A DNA stretch of 64,000 nucleotides, from NCBI GenBank assembly GCA_937981765.1, contig CALJOM010000011.1, forward strand, positions 1 through 64,000, in the 5' to 3' direction. Below are positions 45,331 through 54,290 of the stretch, one piece after another. The notes beneath the pieces were generated by a model, which saw only the letters and a list, made by a program, of their open reading frames with translations, did no database searches and was not told the origin of the DNA. Source of the stretch: an uncultured Bacteroidales bacterium (GTDB lineage: Bacteria; Bacteroidota; Bacteroidia; Bacteroidales; Salinivirgaceae). The position numbers and the translations under genes are program-made. Position 1 is the first letter of the stretch; each line of letters starts with the position of its first letter.

Positions 45331-46260
45331 CTAGTTTGCAGTTAAGTTGCGGAAGATGTCTTCCAGTTTAGTTTCTACCGGGGTTAATCGGGTAAGGTAC
45401 CAATGGTTTTCTACGCATAGGTCGAAAATGGGTTTTATCGACGATTCTCCTTCCTTCGAGCGAACTTCAAAAATAAAGTCGGTGGCTGAAACAACATCCG
45501 TCATGGCAACGGTTGGTAGGGATTTTAGTTTTTGATAAGCATCGTCGAACGAACAACCTCCGATACCTACGGTGAGAATTTCGTCGCTTGTGGCTCTGCG
45601 GCTTAGCTCTTCATAGGTTCCGTCGGCCACAATCACTCCTTTGTTGATGATAAGAATTCGGTCGCAGGTTGCCTGAACTTCAGCCAGGATATGGGAACTC
45701 AATATCACTGTTTTTTCTTTTCCCAGCTTTTTGATCAGTTCCCGAATTTCGATAATCTGATTAGGGTCGAGGCCTGTTGTGGGCTCGTCGAGAATTAAAA
45801 CCTGTGGGTCGTGTATCATGGCTTGTGCCAGCCCTACTCGTTGACGATATCCTTTAGACAGTTCGCCGATATTTTTATGTTTTTCTTCTTCCAATCCACA
45901 AACCTCTATCATGTGGGCTACGCGCGATCGTAATTTTTCCCGTGGAATATTTTGAAGTTCGGCCACGTACTTTAAATATTCTATTACATTCATTTCCGTA
46001 TATAACGGATTGCTTTCCGGCAGATATCCCAGCAACGATTTCACTTTTTCGGGATTTTCTTTGACGGAGTAACCGCCTACTAAAATATCTCCGGAGGTTG
46101 GTGCAGTAAAGCATGTAATTGCTTTCATGGTGGTTGTTTTTCCGGCACCATTGGGGCCAAGAAATCCTACAATTTCTCCTGGTTTTAGCTGAAAGGAGAT
46201 ATTGTCAACCGCCTTTTGGGTTCCATAAACTTTGGTAAAATTTTTAACCACTATATCCAT
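45331..46260 (-). CDS. gldA: ABC transporter ATP-binding protein, GldA-like
   Basis: A 309-residue ATPase. Walker A GPNGAGKTTT (about 35-44), signature ELSKGYRQRVGLAQAM (about 133), Walker B VLILDEPTTGLDP (about 152) and the switch His in LSSHIL are complete. The C-terminal part of about 90 residues is typical of GldA. First gene of the gldA-gldF-gldG-DUF4340 operon. Its start codon directly abuts an inverted repeat holding the promoter box. Confidence 0.88.
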   Translation of the reverse strand: MDIVVKNFTKVYGTQKAVDNISFQLKPGEIVGFLGPNGAGKTTTMKAITCFTAPTSGDILVGGYSVKENPEKVKSLLGYLPESNPLYTEMNVIEYLKYVAELQNIPREKLRSRVAHMIEVCGLEEEKHKNIGELSKGYRQRVGLAQAMIHDPQVLILDEPTTGLDPNQIIEIRELIKKLGKEKTVILSSHILAEVQATCDRILIINKGVIVADGTYEELSRRATSDEILTVGIGGCSFDDAYQKLKSLPTVAMTDVVSATDFIFEVRSKEGESSIKPIFDLCVENHWYLTRLTPVETKLEDIFRNLTAN

Positions 46261-46295
46261 AGCCTGTATTAATTTTTCACAAAATTACACAGGCT
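46261..46295 (-). promoter_or_regulatory. gldA promoter box inside an inverted repeat, possible operator
   Basis: AGCCTGT (46261-46267) and ACAGGCT (46289-46295) are perfect 7-base inverted arms around a 21-base centre. Within it, at 46280-46287, the minus strand reads TAATTTTG, an exact TAnnTTTG box. The inner arm touches the ATG at 46260. A protein binding the arms would cover the promoter; equally the RNA could fold over the start codon. Confidence 0.4.
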
Positions 46296-46354
46296 TTTAG
46301 CGGTGTGAAAATTTTTAAGATAATTTTAACACATCTCGGTAGAAGCTGAGGAGG

Positions 46355-47815
46355 TTAATTCTTTTGTGTTGGTTCGTTTTGTTGGCGTAGTCGCTGAATT
46401 CGTTGTTCCCGCAAAATCCTCAGTAGATAGATTTCGAAATACTCGTTAGGGCCTGGCGCCGGCGATAATTTTAAGCGGAGATTAGTATCGAGCAAGTAGC
46501 AAAATGGTGTAGCTCTGACACGATATTGCTTTTGAAGTTCGTGGGCTTCGGTGCCATTGAGCAGTGTCCACTGGTAGTTTTTTTCTATGAAATGGTTGCG
46601 AAACTGTTCCCAGGTTCCATGTCCAACAGCAATGGTTATTATGTTGAGTTGGTTTTTGTGTTTTTGGTGAAGAATGTTAAGGGTTTCAAGGTCAGCTGAG
46701 GCTGTAAATCCATTAATGTTGATAAAGGTTATGTAGGTAAGTTTTCCTTTAAATTGCGACAGAGACACTTTGTTGTTATTAATGTCGGTAAGGGTAAAAT
46801 CCGGGGCTTTTGTGCCCGGGGCAAAATATAAGGTTTGAGCTTTTATTTCATCAACAATTTTTCGGTGTCGCTCTATGGGGGTGAGAATTTTTATAGAGTC
46901 GAGAAGTTGGTAACAGCTTGAGGCTGGTGCTGTTTCTTCTACCAAAAGATCGTAGATGCCTTTTATGAGTACAAGTTCTCTTAGAGCTAATGGTTCGAGC
47001 AATGGATTTCTTTCCAGGGTTTCCATAGCATAGCGATAGCTTTTTGAGCGAACGATATCGGTTAAAATCCGTTTCCCTTCATTAGTCTCGGCGTAATAAG
47101 GAATATAGTTTTTAAACAATTCGCTAAACAAGGAGGTGTAGGCTGGATTGTTGTATAGAATGGGTTTGTTGTAGAAAAAATCTTTTATGGTTGTTTTGTG
47201 GCTGTTTTTCAATGTTATAGTTAGGAGGTAGGCTATGCTGTAGTCTTTGTAGTTATTGAAAAATGGGTGGGTTACGTCGTTGAACAACGAATCGAAAAAG
47301 GGTTTCAGGGTGTCAATTTTAGTATAGTAACGATAAACGTACACATCGTAGAATTTTTCAGATATGAAGGTGTTAAATATGGACTCAAAGTTTGCAATGG
47401 CATCGTTAAGTTCGGGTATGACTGGATTCTTTATTTTAAGGAAAAATATTTCGGGTTCGTAGTATGGGTTTAAACTGTCGGCAATGGTCATTTCGGCGTA
47501 TTTAGGTAAAACTAAATCGTAGTTACGCCCTGGTTCAGCATAGAGGACACCTTTATATTTTCCAAAAGTTATAAAAACTTTAGTTATTTCGGATAAGTTG
47601 ATAGTAAAGCTAAAACCTCCCTTTTGGTCGGCTGAGCCAGCGGCAAGTGTGTCGATGGTTTCGGTGATAAAATCTTTTTCTGTGGTTATAGTGATGGTTT
47701 TTCCGGCAAAACTTGGGTCTATGCCCCGAATAATTGTTTTTTCGGGTTGTCCTTGAGAGATTTGGTTATAAGAGAATAGGGCAAGAAATACAATGAGTTT
47801 GTAACGGAATAGCAT
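46355..47815 (-). CDS. Thioredoxin-fold (TlpA-like) exported protein lacking CxxC
   Basis: A 486-residue protein starting at MLFRYKLIVFLALF (47815), which opens a signal peptide; the frame extends 11 codons further up. The N-terminal beta domain (about 25-110) resembles DUF4369. A helical middle follows, and the last 150 residues have the AhpC/TSA-redoxin fold: GTKAPDFTLTDINNNKVSLSQFKGKLTYITF, then FININGFTASADLETLN where the active WCxxC should be, and the cis-Pro motif RVRATPFCYLLD. Both active cysteines are missing, so thiol redox function is unlikely. It follows coaD by 89 bases. Confidence 0.8.
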   Translation of the reverse strand: MLFRYKLIVFLALFSYNQISQGQPEKTIIRGIDPSFAGKTITITTEKDFITETIDTLAAGSADQKGGFSFTINLSEITKVFITFGKYKGVLYAEPGRNYDLVLPKYAEMTIADSLNPYYEPEIFFLKIKNPVIPELNDAIANFESIFNTFISEKFYDVYVYRYYTKIDTLKPFFDSLFNDVTHPFFNNYKDYSIAYLLTITLKNSHKTTIKDFFYNKPILYNNPAYTSLFSELFKNYIPYYAETNEGKRILTDIVRSKSYRYAMETLERNPLLEPLALRELVLIKGIYDLLVEETAPASSCYQLLDSIKILTPIERHRKIVDEIKAQTLYFAPGTKAPDFTLTDINNNKVSLSQFKGKLTYITFININGFTASADLETLNILHQKHKNQLNIITIAVGHGTWEQFRNHFIEKNYQWTLLNGTEAHELQKQYRVRATPFCYLLDTNLRLKLSPAPGPNEYFEIYLLRILREQRIQRLRQQNEPTQKN

Positions 47816-47904
47816 GTTTTTCAAAGTCGCTCTGCACTGCTTCAACATGGTAATTGTTTGCTACGGTTTTTAGGAATAAGGTTAGAAACGGTGGTTGGTG
47901 TATC

Positions 47905-48384
47905 TCACTGCATGAATTTTTCTATTAATGGAATAATTGTCTTGGGTACAAACTGGGTGATATCGCCCCCATTCCTGTATATATCTCGAATAATGGTTGA
48001 GTTTACCGGAGTTAAATCAGGAGTTGAAAGCAGAAAAACGGTATCTATGTGTGGGTGCATTTTTTTGTTCATTTGAGCAATTCCCCGTTCGAATTCAAAA
48101 TCTGCACTGGTTCGCAACCCACGAAGAATGAAGCGTGCGTTTACTTTTCGGCAGAAATCTACGGTGAGTCCTTCAAAGGAAACTACATCTACCTTGGGAT
48201 AACTGGCAAAGGTAGTTCGAAGAAACTCTAGGCGGGTTTCCAGTGAAAAATAGGTGTGTTTGCCCGAGTTTTTGCCGATGGCAATAATAATTTTATCGAA
48301 TAGGTCGAGCGAACGTAGTACAATCGACTCATGTCCCAAGGTTACAGGATCGAATGATCCGGGGAAAACGGCAATTTTTTCCAT
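47905..48384 (-). CDS. coaD: Phosphopantetheine adenylyltransferase
   Basis: A 159-residue enzyme of the penultimate step of coenzyme A synthesis, joining ATP and phosphopantetheine. The nucleotidyltransferase motif is FPGSFDPVTLGHESIV with the GH pair at the N-terminus; RGLRTSADFEFERGIAQMN and VNSTIIRD are the further conserved motifs. Length is standard. It is 61 bases after pyrH on the same strand. Confidence 0.95.
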   Translation of the reverse strand: MEKIAVFPGSFDPVTLGHESIVLRSLDLFDKIIIAIGKNSGKHTYFSLETRLEFLRTTFASYPKVDVVSFEGLTVDFCRKVNARFILRGLRTSADFEFERGIAQMNKKMHPHIDTVFLLSTPDLTPVNSTIIRDIYRNGGDITQFVPKTIIPLIEKFMQ

Positions 48385-48445
48385 ATTTCTAAAATTAAAA
48401 AACGATAGAACCCGGTCAATTTTGGTTAGGGTTGTAGAGGTGAAA

Positions 48446-49150
48446 TTATTCCGAAACTATCGTTCCGATTTTTTCTCCTTGGAGTATTTTGAGTATATTA
48501 TCAGGATCTTCACCATTGTAAACGATGATGGGCATTTTATTTTCGGCGCATAATGCAAAGGCTGTCAGATCCATCACTTTAAGATTGCGTTTTAACGCCT
48601 CGGTGTAGGTTATGCGATCGAATTTTGTGGCGGTAGGGTCTTTTTCGGGATCTGCACTGTAAACTCCGTCAACGCGTGTAGCCTTAAAATATCCGTCGGC
48701 TTCCAACTCAATTGCCCGTAATGCAGAGGCAGTATCGGTGGTGAAATATGGGTTGCCGGTGCCTCCGGCAATAATTACTACATAGCCATTGTTTAATGCT
48801 TCAATAGCTTTGGTTTTGGTGTAAAATTCGCCTACAGGTTCCATGCGTATTGAGGTAAATACTTTGCATGGAATATCTAAGGTTTGTAGAGCTGTTTGTA
48901 GTGCAAGGCTGTTAATCACCGTTGCCAGCATTCCCATTTGATCGCCTATTACACGGTCGAATCCTTTACCAACACTTTGCAATCCTCGAAAAATATTTCC
49001 GCCACCAATCACAATGCCTAGTTGAACGTTTTGCTGAACGATGGTTTTGATTTGTTGTGCGTAGTTTAAAAGGGACTTTTCATCAATTCCCTTCCCAGAA
49101 TCGCCGCCTAGCGATTCGCCACTAAGTTTTAGAAGGATGCGTTTATACAT
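48446..49150 (-). CDS. pyrH: UMP kinase
   Basis: A 234-residue amino-acid-kinase-fold enzyme phosphorylating UMP to UDP. Motifs: LKLSGESLGGDSGKGID, IVIGGGNIFRGLQ, GDQMGMLATVINSLALQTAL, VIIAGGTGNPYFTTDTASALRAIE and DGVYSADPEKDP. Length is normal for bacterial PyrH. Here it follows an ArsR-type regulator by 19 bases and precedes coaD; the common neighbour frr is absent. Confidence 0.96.
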   Translation of the reverse strand: MYKRILLKLSGESLGGDSGKGIDEKSLLNYAQQIKTIVQQNVQLGIVIGGGNIFRGLQSVGKGFDRVIGDQMGMLATVINSLALQTALQTLDIPCKVFTSIRMEPVGEFYTKTKAIEALNNGYVVIIAGGTGNPYFTTDTASALRAIELEADGYFKATRVDGVYSADPEKDPTATKFDRITYTEALKRNLKVMDLTAFALCAENKMPIIVYNGEDPDNILKILQGEKIGTIVSE

Positions 49151-49169
49151 GATGCATTTTTCCAGAAAA

Positions 49170-49469
49170 TTATTTATTGGTACACGATAATATGCAATGG
49201 ATTATTTGGGCTAAAACCTGGTGTTTGAGTTCGTAGTAGATTTTTTTCCCTTCCCGTTTGCATGTTAAAATGCCTTTGTCTTTTAAAATTCCCAAATGAT
49301 GTGACGTAGCCGACTGGCTTAACTCCAGGGCTTGCTGAATTTCGGTTACCGTCATGCGGGTATTTTGTTGCATCAGGTTTAAAATTTCGATACGTTGAGG
49401 GTGGGCAATTGCTTTAAGCATATTGGCCGCTTGTTCCAGAATCTCGAACTCTAATTTCTTGACTTCCAT
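49170..49469 (-). CDS. ArsR family transcriptional regulator
   Basis: A 99-residue winged-helix regulator. KAIAHPQRIEILNLM, VTEIQQALELSQSATSHHLGILKDKGIL (helix-turn-helix) and REGKKIYYELKH (wing) are clear. The ELCVCDL metal site of classical ArsR/SmtB is absent. Two Cys occur near the C-terminus (CILSCTNK), which could sense a metal or redox state. It is the first gene ahead of pyrH-coaD, with a promoter box at 49490-49497. Its target is unknown. Confidence 0.88.
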   Translation of the reverse strand: MEVKKLEFEILEQAANMLKAIAHPQRIEILNLMQQNTRMTVTEIQQALELSQSATSHHLGILKDKGILTCKREGKKIYYELKHQVLAQIIHCILSCTNK

Positions 49470-49489
49470 TGCTATTTTGTTCTGCGGGG

Positions 49490-49497
49490 CAAAGATA
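49490..49497 (-). promoter_or_regulatory. Bacteroidetes -7 box of arsR-pyrH-coaD
   Basis: Minus-strand TATCTTTG, an exact TAnnTTTG, 20 bases before the ATG at 49469. No clear -33 element. Confidence 0.5.
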
Positions 49498-49538
49498 CAA
49501 AATGTTTATATTATTCTATACCTTAGTTGGGCTAGATT

Positions 49539-49569
49539 AAAAAAGGCTGCCTAAGAGCAGCCTTTTTTT
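49539..49569. terminator. Terminator of the SusC/SusD operon
   Basis: A perfect stem AAAAAAGGCTGC (49539-49550) with GCAGCCTTTTTT (49557-49568) and a six-base loop. A and T runs on both sides make it bidirectional; it lies just after the susD-like stop. Confidence 0.8.
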
Positions 49570-49586
49570 AAATTAGCCATTAATGA

Positions 49587-50951
49587 TTAATAGCCTGAAT
49601 TCTGAACAAGTACAACGGGCAGATAGGCCTGGATTTCACGAGCCGGAATGGGCAGGGTGAGTTTAGGATGGTCGTAAGGTCTAGTTCCTACATTCATCCG
49701 GAGGCGCTTAACATCGTGAAGTTTGTGTCCTTCATGAGCAAGCTCCAATCTTCGTTGAAGAAGAATGTCGCTGAGAGTAATTGTTGTGTAATAATTTGGG
49801 CCTAACCCTGCTCTTTGACAAATTAGGTTGATATCGTTAAGAGGAGTGTCGCCAATTGCAGTTCCTAAACGGAAATTGGCTTCGGCGCGAATTAAATACA
49901 TCTCGGCAAGACGAATGATAACTACCGTACCATATTGGTTGTTCCATTTGCCCGAACGCATAGCTCCATTTCCATTGAAGAACAAGGCACGTCTTGTATC
50001 TCCGGTTGGGTATAGGTTGAGGTGTCCATTCAAAATATCGATGTCGCCATCACGACCACCATATTGAGGTACAGACCAGTATTCAGTCATGGCGCTAAAA
50101 CGTGTTTGGGGCGTGAATTTGTTCACAAAGATATCTTCGGTGGTTTTTTCGTTTTGATTGAAAACATCCGCGTAGTTAGGAACTAAGGAGTATTGCTCGG
50201 AACGGATTACACTGTCGGCATAGTCACGGGCTAAGGCATACTTTTGCATTTGTAGATATACTCTCGCCAGTAATGCTTGTGCAGCTCCTTTGGTGGCGTA
50301 ATAATTGTTGGTTAACGGAAGTAGGTTAGCAGCTTTGGTAAGGTCTTCAATAACCGCATCGTAGACTTGTTGAATGGTAGCGCGGGGTATTTTGAACGCA
50401 TTGGGATTTCCCCGTGTAGGGTTAAGGGAGAGCGGAACGCCCAAATCTTGATTATTGTCTGTGTCTCCATCTATGTATGTTTTATTTCCATAGAGGCGTA
50501 CTAAATCGAAATAGATCAATGCTCTTAAGAAACGAGCTTCTCCTTCAACTCTGGCTTTGTTTCCCTGATTTACCACATCTAGTGCTGAAAGAACGTTGTT
50601 ACAAATGTTGATAAGTCGGTAAGCTTGCAACCATGTGGCCCGAGCATTTTCATTGGAGGATACCAGGGTTTCTTTATTAAAAATTTGACGTAATCCGCTA
50701 TAGGTCCCCACAAATTGTATTTCACCATCGCCTGCCAAAAGTTCTGATATGGTCTGGATTAGACCTCCGTAGAGGTTTTGGTTGTTCATGGCAGCGTAAG
50801 CTCCCACCAAAACGGCCTGTACGTTTCGATCGGTTGATAGTGACATCTCTTCCGATATCTCTTGATATGGGTCTTGATCAAGATATCGGTCGCAAGCTGC
50901 AATGGCTATTATGCTTGCGAAAATTATGGTTAGATATTTTAATGTTTTCAT
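49587..50951 (-). CDS. SusD/RagB family nutrient-binding outer-membrane lipoprotein
   Basis: A 454-residue lipoprotein starting MKTLKYLTIIFASI (50951), with a lipobox ending AIAAC; the frame is open 17 codons further up into SusC. Family motifs: DQDPYQEISEEM, RATWLQAYRLINICNNVL, GEARFLRALIYFDLVRLYG and AARVY-type helical repeats (AQALLARVYLQMQKYALARDYADSVI). The C-terminal RLAEMYLIRAEANFRLG and RRLELAHEGHKLHDVKRL are typical. It caps the SusC pore and binds the incoming substrate. It follows SusC by 28 bases. Confidence 0.94.
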   Translation of the reverse strand: MKTLKYLTIIFASIIAIAACDRYLDQDPYQEISEEMSLSTDRNVQAVLVGAYAAMNNQNLYGGLIQTISELLAGDGEIQFVGTYSGLRQIFNKETLVSSNENARATWLQAYRLINICNNVLSALDVVNQGNKARVEGEARFLRALIYFDLVRLYGNKTYIDGDTDNNQDLGVPLSLNPTRGNPNAFKIPRATIQQVYDAVIEDLTKAANLLPLTNNYYATKGAAQALLARVYLQMQKYALARDYADSVIRSEQYSLVPNYADVFNQNEKTTEDIFVNKFTPQTRFSAMTEYWSVPQYGGRDGDIDILNGHLNLYPTGDTRRALFFNGNGAMRSGKWNNQYGTVVIIRLAEMYLIRAEANFRLGTAIGDTPLNDINLICQRAGLGPNYYTTITLSDILLQRRLELAHEGHKLHDVKRLRMNVGTRPYDHPKLTLPIPAREIQAYLPVVLVQNSGY

Positions 50952-50979
50952 GTTAAATGATTTTTTGGTTAAAAGTTGC

Positions 50980-53900
50980 TTAGAACGACATATTAACACC
51001 AAAGACTAAACTACGAGGTTGTGGTGGTGAATAGAAATCAATTCCGGAACGTAGGTTGTTGACAAAAGCATCGCTAGACACTTCGGGATCCCACCCGGTG
51101 TATTTGGTAAAGGTTAACAGGTTATGGCCAGTAACAAATAGGCGTATGTTATTAACCTTGTATTGATTTAACAGGCTTTTGGGTAAAGTAATTCCAAATT
51201 GAACTGTTCTCAGTTTTACATACGAGCCATCTTCCAAATAGCGGCTGCTTCTACTTTCGGTTCCGTTGGCAAAGATAAGACGTGCTTCGGGAACATTGGT
51301 GTTTTTATTGGTAGGTGTCCATGCATTCAACTGGCTGCGAAGTTGATTGTCGAACCACTCTCCAGAAGCTGCCATATAAGGGTCTCCCGCCAAGTGAATT
51401 TTATTACCAAACACTCCCTGGAACATAAAGGATAAATCGAGCTTGAACCCGGCTACAGTATATTCAAAACTGTTGGTTATGGAGAACATCTTATCGGGCA
51501 TTGGGCTGCCTAGCACTACAAAGTTTGCTTCATCAAATTGGTTGGTGGTTAATCTGTTTCCTAGAGAATCCACTCCGTTGGGGCCGTTTACATACCATAG
51601 AGCATCTCCATTTGTGGGGTCAACGCCTGCATATTCAGCACCATAAAATACACCTATAGGTTGACCTAACATGAGAACATTCATAAACCGTGAACTTCCT
51701 GGATCTACAATTTCTTGTTCTGCAAGATTGGTTACTTTATTCTTGAGGTAGGAGAAGTTAACGTTGGTATTCCATTTCAGATTTCCTGTAAGAATGTTGG
51801 CGGTTAAACTGATTTCAAAACCTTTATTTTCGGTAGCAGCAATATTCTTGAGCATGGTAGAATATCCACTAACTCCGGGAACAGGAACTTCAAACAGCAA
51901 ATCGGAGGTTTTTTTCATAAAGTAATCAATTTCTCCGGTCAGGCGATTGTTGAGCAATCCAAAATCAATACCGGCATTATATTGATTGGTGGTTTCCCAG
52001 GTAAGATCTGCATTAGGAACGTTGTAGGGTGTTAATCCAGCCACATTGTTGTATTGAGTTGAGGTAAATGTCCCAAGGTGACGGTAGTTTCCAATTTCGG
52101 CATTCCCTGTTTTACCAAAACTTAATCGGGGCTTGAGGAAACTAATGGTTGAATTATCGGCTAAAAATTCTTCTTTCGTGAGTATATATCCAACTGAGGC
52201 GGCTGGGAAGAATCCATAGCGGTTGTTTTTCCCGAAACGTGATGATCCGTCAATCCGACCACTAATGGATAGGAGAATTTTTTCTTGATAATCGAGGGTT
52301 GCTCTACTTATATAGGATAGGAAGCTGTATTTTTCTAAGGTTTGTTTACCTTCGGTAATGCTTCCTGCGGCGTCTAAGGTAATAAATGCATCCATCGGGA
52401 ATCGTTCACCGGTAACCCAGGTCCTGTCTCTAACGGCGTAGAGTAGCTCGGTTCCTGCTATGGCTGAAACTCCAAAATCTCCAAAAGTGCCTTTAAAATC
52501 CAACAGCGACTTGGTAACAAAGGTTTGTAGTTGTCCGTAGTTGGAGAAACCATAACCGCCATTTTGGCCATCGTTGGTTAACTCACCAAGTTTGTGGTTT
52601 TCTTTGAGGGTATACAAATCATATCCAATTTCGTTTTGCCAAGTTAACATTTTGTTAAATTTTATGTTGGCGTAGGCATTGGTGATATTTCTGTACTCGT
52701 TAATTTTTCTGTGTGCATATTCAGAATGTCTCAGAGGATTGTAGTAGGTAGTGGTTGGGCGGTCATAAAGGATTCCGTTAGTGTCGCGAACAGGGGTTAT
52801 AGGAGCAAGAGCTACTGCTTGGATTGGGTTGGCAAATGCGTTATCGGCATTAATTTGTTTCAAGTCGGTTACCGACATTGTCATGTTTACTCCTAAGTCT
52901 ACCCATTCACGGGCATTGTTTTCCAGATTTAAACGCCCGCTCATCCGCTTGAATCCATTCGAAATTACAATTCCCTCTTGTTCGGTAAAGCCCAGAGAGG
53001 TAAAATACCGTAATTTATCGGAACCTCCACGAGCCGAGAAATCAACAGAGGTGTTTTTAGCTGTTTGGAATACAAGGTCTTGCCAATCGGTATTCACAGC
53101 AGAACCAAGGTAATTACCATTTTCATCCAGAATGGCAGCATGTCCTGAGTACCGTTTCAACCGTTTTTCCACAAATGTTTGCCAAAAATCATAATTGATA
53201 GAATCTTCTTCTGGAGCGTTATCAAGCCTCATTTCATATCTGTCGGCATTTCTACCTGCCATTCTGAAGAATTTGATGTATTCCTCTGCATTCATGAAGT
53301 CGCGACGGTTAGAGGCAACAGATACCCCTCGTTGGTAGTTAAATTCAAAGGTAGCTTCGCCTTTTTTACCTTTTTTGGTAGTGATAAGAACAACTCCGTT
53401 AGCACCACGGGCACCATAGATTGCTGCTGCTGCGGCGTCTTTGAGAATTTCAATAGATTCCACATCGTTGAAATTTATGGATGCCAGAGGGTTAATAGCT
53501 CCGCCGTGTAGGTTTAGCGCTTCGTTGTTTATGGGAATACCGTCGATTACATATAGAGGTTCGTTTCCTCCGGATAGAGAGGTTGTGCCTCGAATACGAA
53601 CCCGGGTTGCACTGGTTGCTTTTCCTGTTACCGATTCAATAAAAACCCCTGCAGCTTTCCCTTGCATAGCTAACTCTACTGAAGGTACGGGCATGTTTTT
53701 AATTTCCTCACCGCCTACCTTGGCAATGTTGCCGGTTACTTTCGATTTAATTTGTGTGCCATATCCAACAACGATAATTTCACTTAGAGTTTCGATGTCG
53801 GGGAATAGATTTATCGACAGTTGGGTTTGTGCACCAACCAGAACTTCCTCAGTTTTGTATCCGAGGAGCCGGAACATCAACACATCTTCCGGTGCAGCAG

Positions 53901-54084
53901 AAATTTCGAATTTTCCGTTTGCATCGGTGATGGTTCCGGTTGTTGTGCCTTTTATGAGCACGTTAACTCCGGGGATGGGTGTGTTTTCAGACGCATCCAC
54001 AACAGTCCCCGTCACTTTCCTTTGTTGGGCATACACGCTACCCAACAAAACCAGCGCAAAGATTAATGAGCAGATCTTTTTCAT
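50980..54084 (-). CDS. SusC/RagA family TonB-dependent outer-membrane transporter
   Basis: A 1034-residue transporter. Signal peptide (residues 1-19), then the carboxypeptidase-regulatory-like N-terminal domain (VTGTVVDASENTPIPGVNVLIKGTTTGTITDANGKFEI, about 22-100, given as its ends only: VTGTVVD and NGKFEI). The plug follows with VVGYGTQ, the SusC signature GGNEPLYVIDGIPI and IEILKDAAAAAIYGARGANG. A large barrel ends in VFGVNMSF. With its SusD partner it imports oligosaccharides or peptides. No glycoside hydrolase, sigma/anti-sigma pair or SusR-like regulator is adjacent, so the substrate cannot be told from context. Confidence 0.95.
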   Translation of the reverse strand: MKKICSLIFALVLLGSVYAQQRKVTGTVVDASENTPIPGVNVLIKGTTTGTITDANGKFEISAAPEDVLMFRLLGYKTEEVLVGAQTQLSINLFPDIETLSEIIVVGYGTQIKSKVTGNIAKVGGEEIKNMPVPSVELAMQGKAAGVFIESVTGKATSATRVRIRGTTSLSGGNEPLYVIDGIPINNEALNLHGGAINPLASINFNDVESIEILKDAAAAAIYGARGANGVVLITTKKGKKGEATFEFNYQRGVSVASNRRDFMNAEEYIKFFRMAGRNADRYEMRLDNAPEEDSINYDFWQTFVEKRLKRYSGHAAILDENGNYLGSAVNTDWQDLVFQTAKNTSVDFSARGGSDKLRYFTSLGFTEQEGIVISNGFKRMSGRLNLENNAREWVDLGVNMTMSVTDLKQINADNAFANPIQAVALAPITPVRDTNGILYDRPTTTYYNPLRHSEYAHRKINEYRNITNAYANIKFNKMLTWQNEIGYDLYTLKENHKLGELTNDGQNGGYGFSNYGQLQTFVTKSLLDFKGTFGDFGVSAIAGTELLYAVRDRTWVTGERFPMDAFITLDAAGSITEGKQTLEKYSFLSYISRATLDYQEKILLSISGRIDGSSRFGKNNRYGFFPAASVGYILTKEEFLADNSTISFLKPRLSFGKTGNAEIGNYRHLGTFTSTQYNNVAGLTPYNVPNADLTWETTNQYNAGIDFGLLNNRLTGEIDYFMKKTSDLLFEVPVPGVSGYSTMLKNIAATENKGFEISLTANILTGNLKWNTNVNFSYLKNKVTNLAEQEIVDPGSSRFMNVLMLGQPIGVFYGAEYAGVDPTNGDALWYVNGPNGVDSLGNRLTTNQFDEANFVVLGSPMPDKMFSITNSFEYTVAGFKLDLSFMFQGVFGNKIHLAGDPYMAASGEWFDNQLRSQLNAWTPTNKNTNVPEARLIFANGTESRSSRYLEDGSYVKLRTVQFGITLPKSLLNQYKVNNIRLFVTGHNLLTFTKYTGWDPEVSSDAFVNNLRSGIDFYSPPQPRSLVFGVNMSF

Positions 54085-54131
54085 TTAGGTTTAATTTTAG
54101 GTTAATACTAAAATGTAGCTTGTGATGCTAT

Positions 54132-54139
54132 CAAACATA
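54132..54139 (-). promoter_or_regulatory. Bacteroidetes -7 box of the SusC/SusD operon
   Basis: Minus-strand TATGTTTG, an exact TAnnTTTG, 47 bases before the ATG at 54084. The rest of the gap to 54290 is A/T-rich without a gene. Confidence 0.5.
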
Positions 54140-54290
54140 CAATTTTTTTTATTCATAACGAAAAAAAATTAACAAAAAATTAACAATTTTTGTATGAACA
54201 ATCTGTATGATATTGATTTTCAGCTTACAAACCATTTGGCGTAAAAAAAAGCATTTTGGCAAAATCGTTTACACTTGGGTGTCTGTAATC

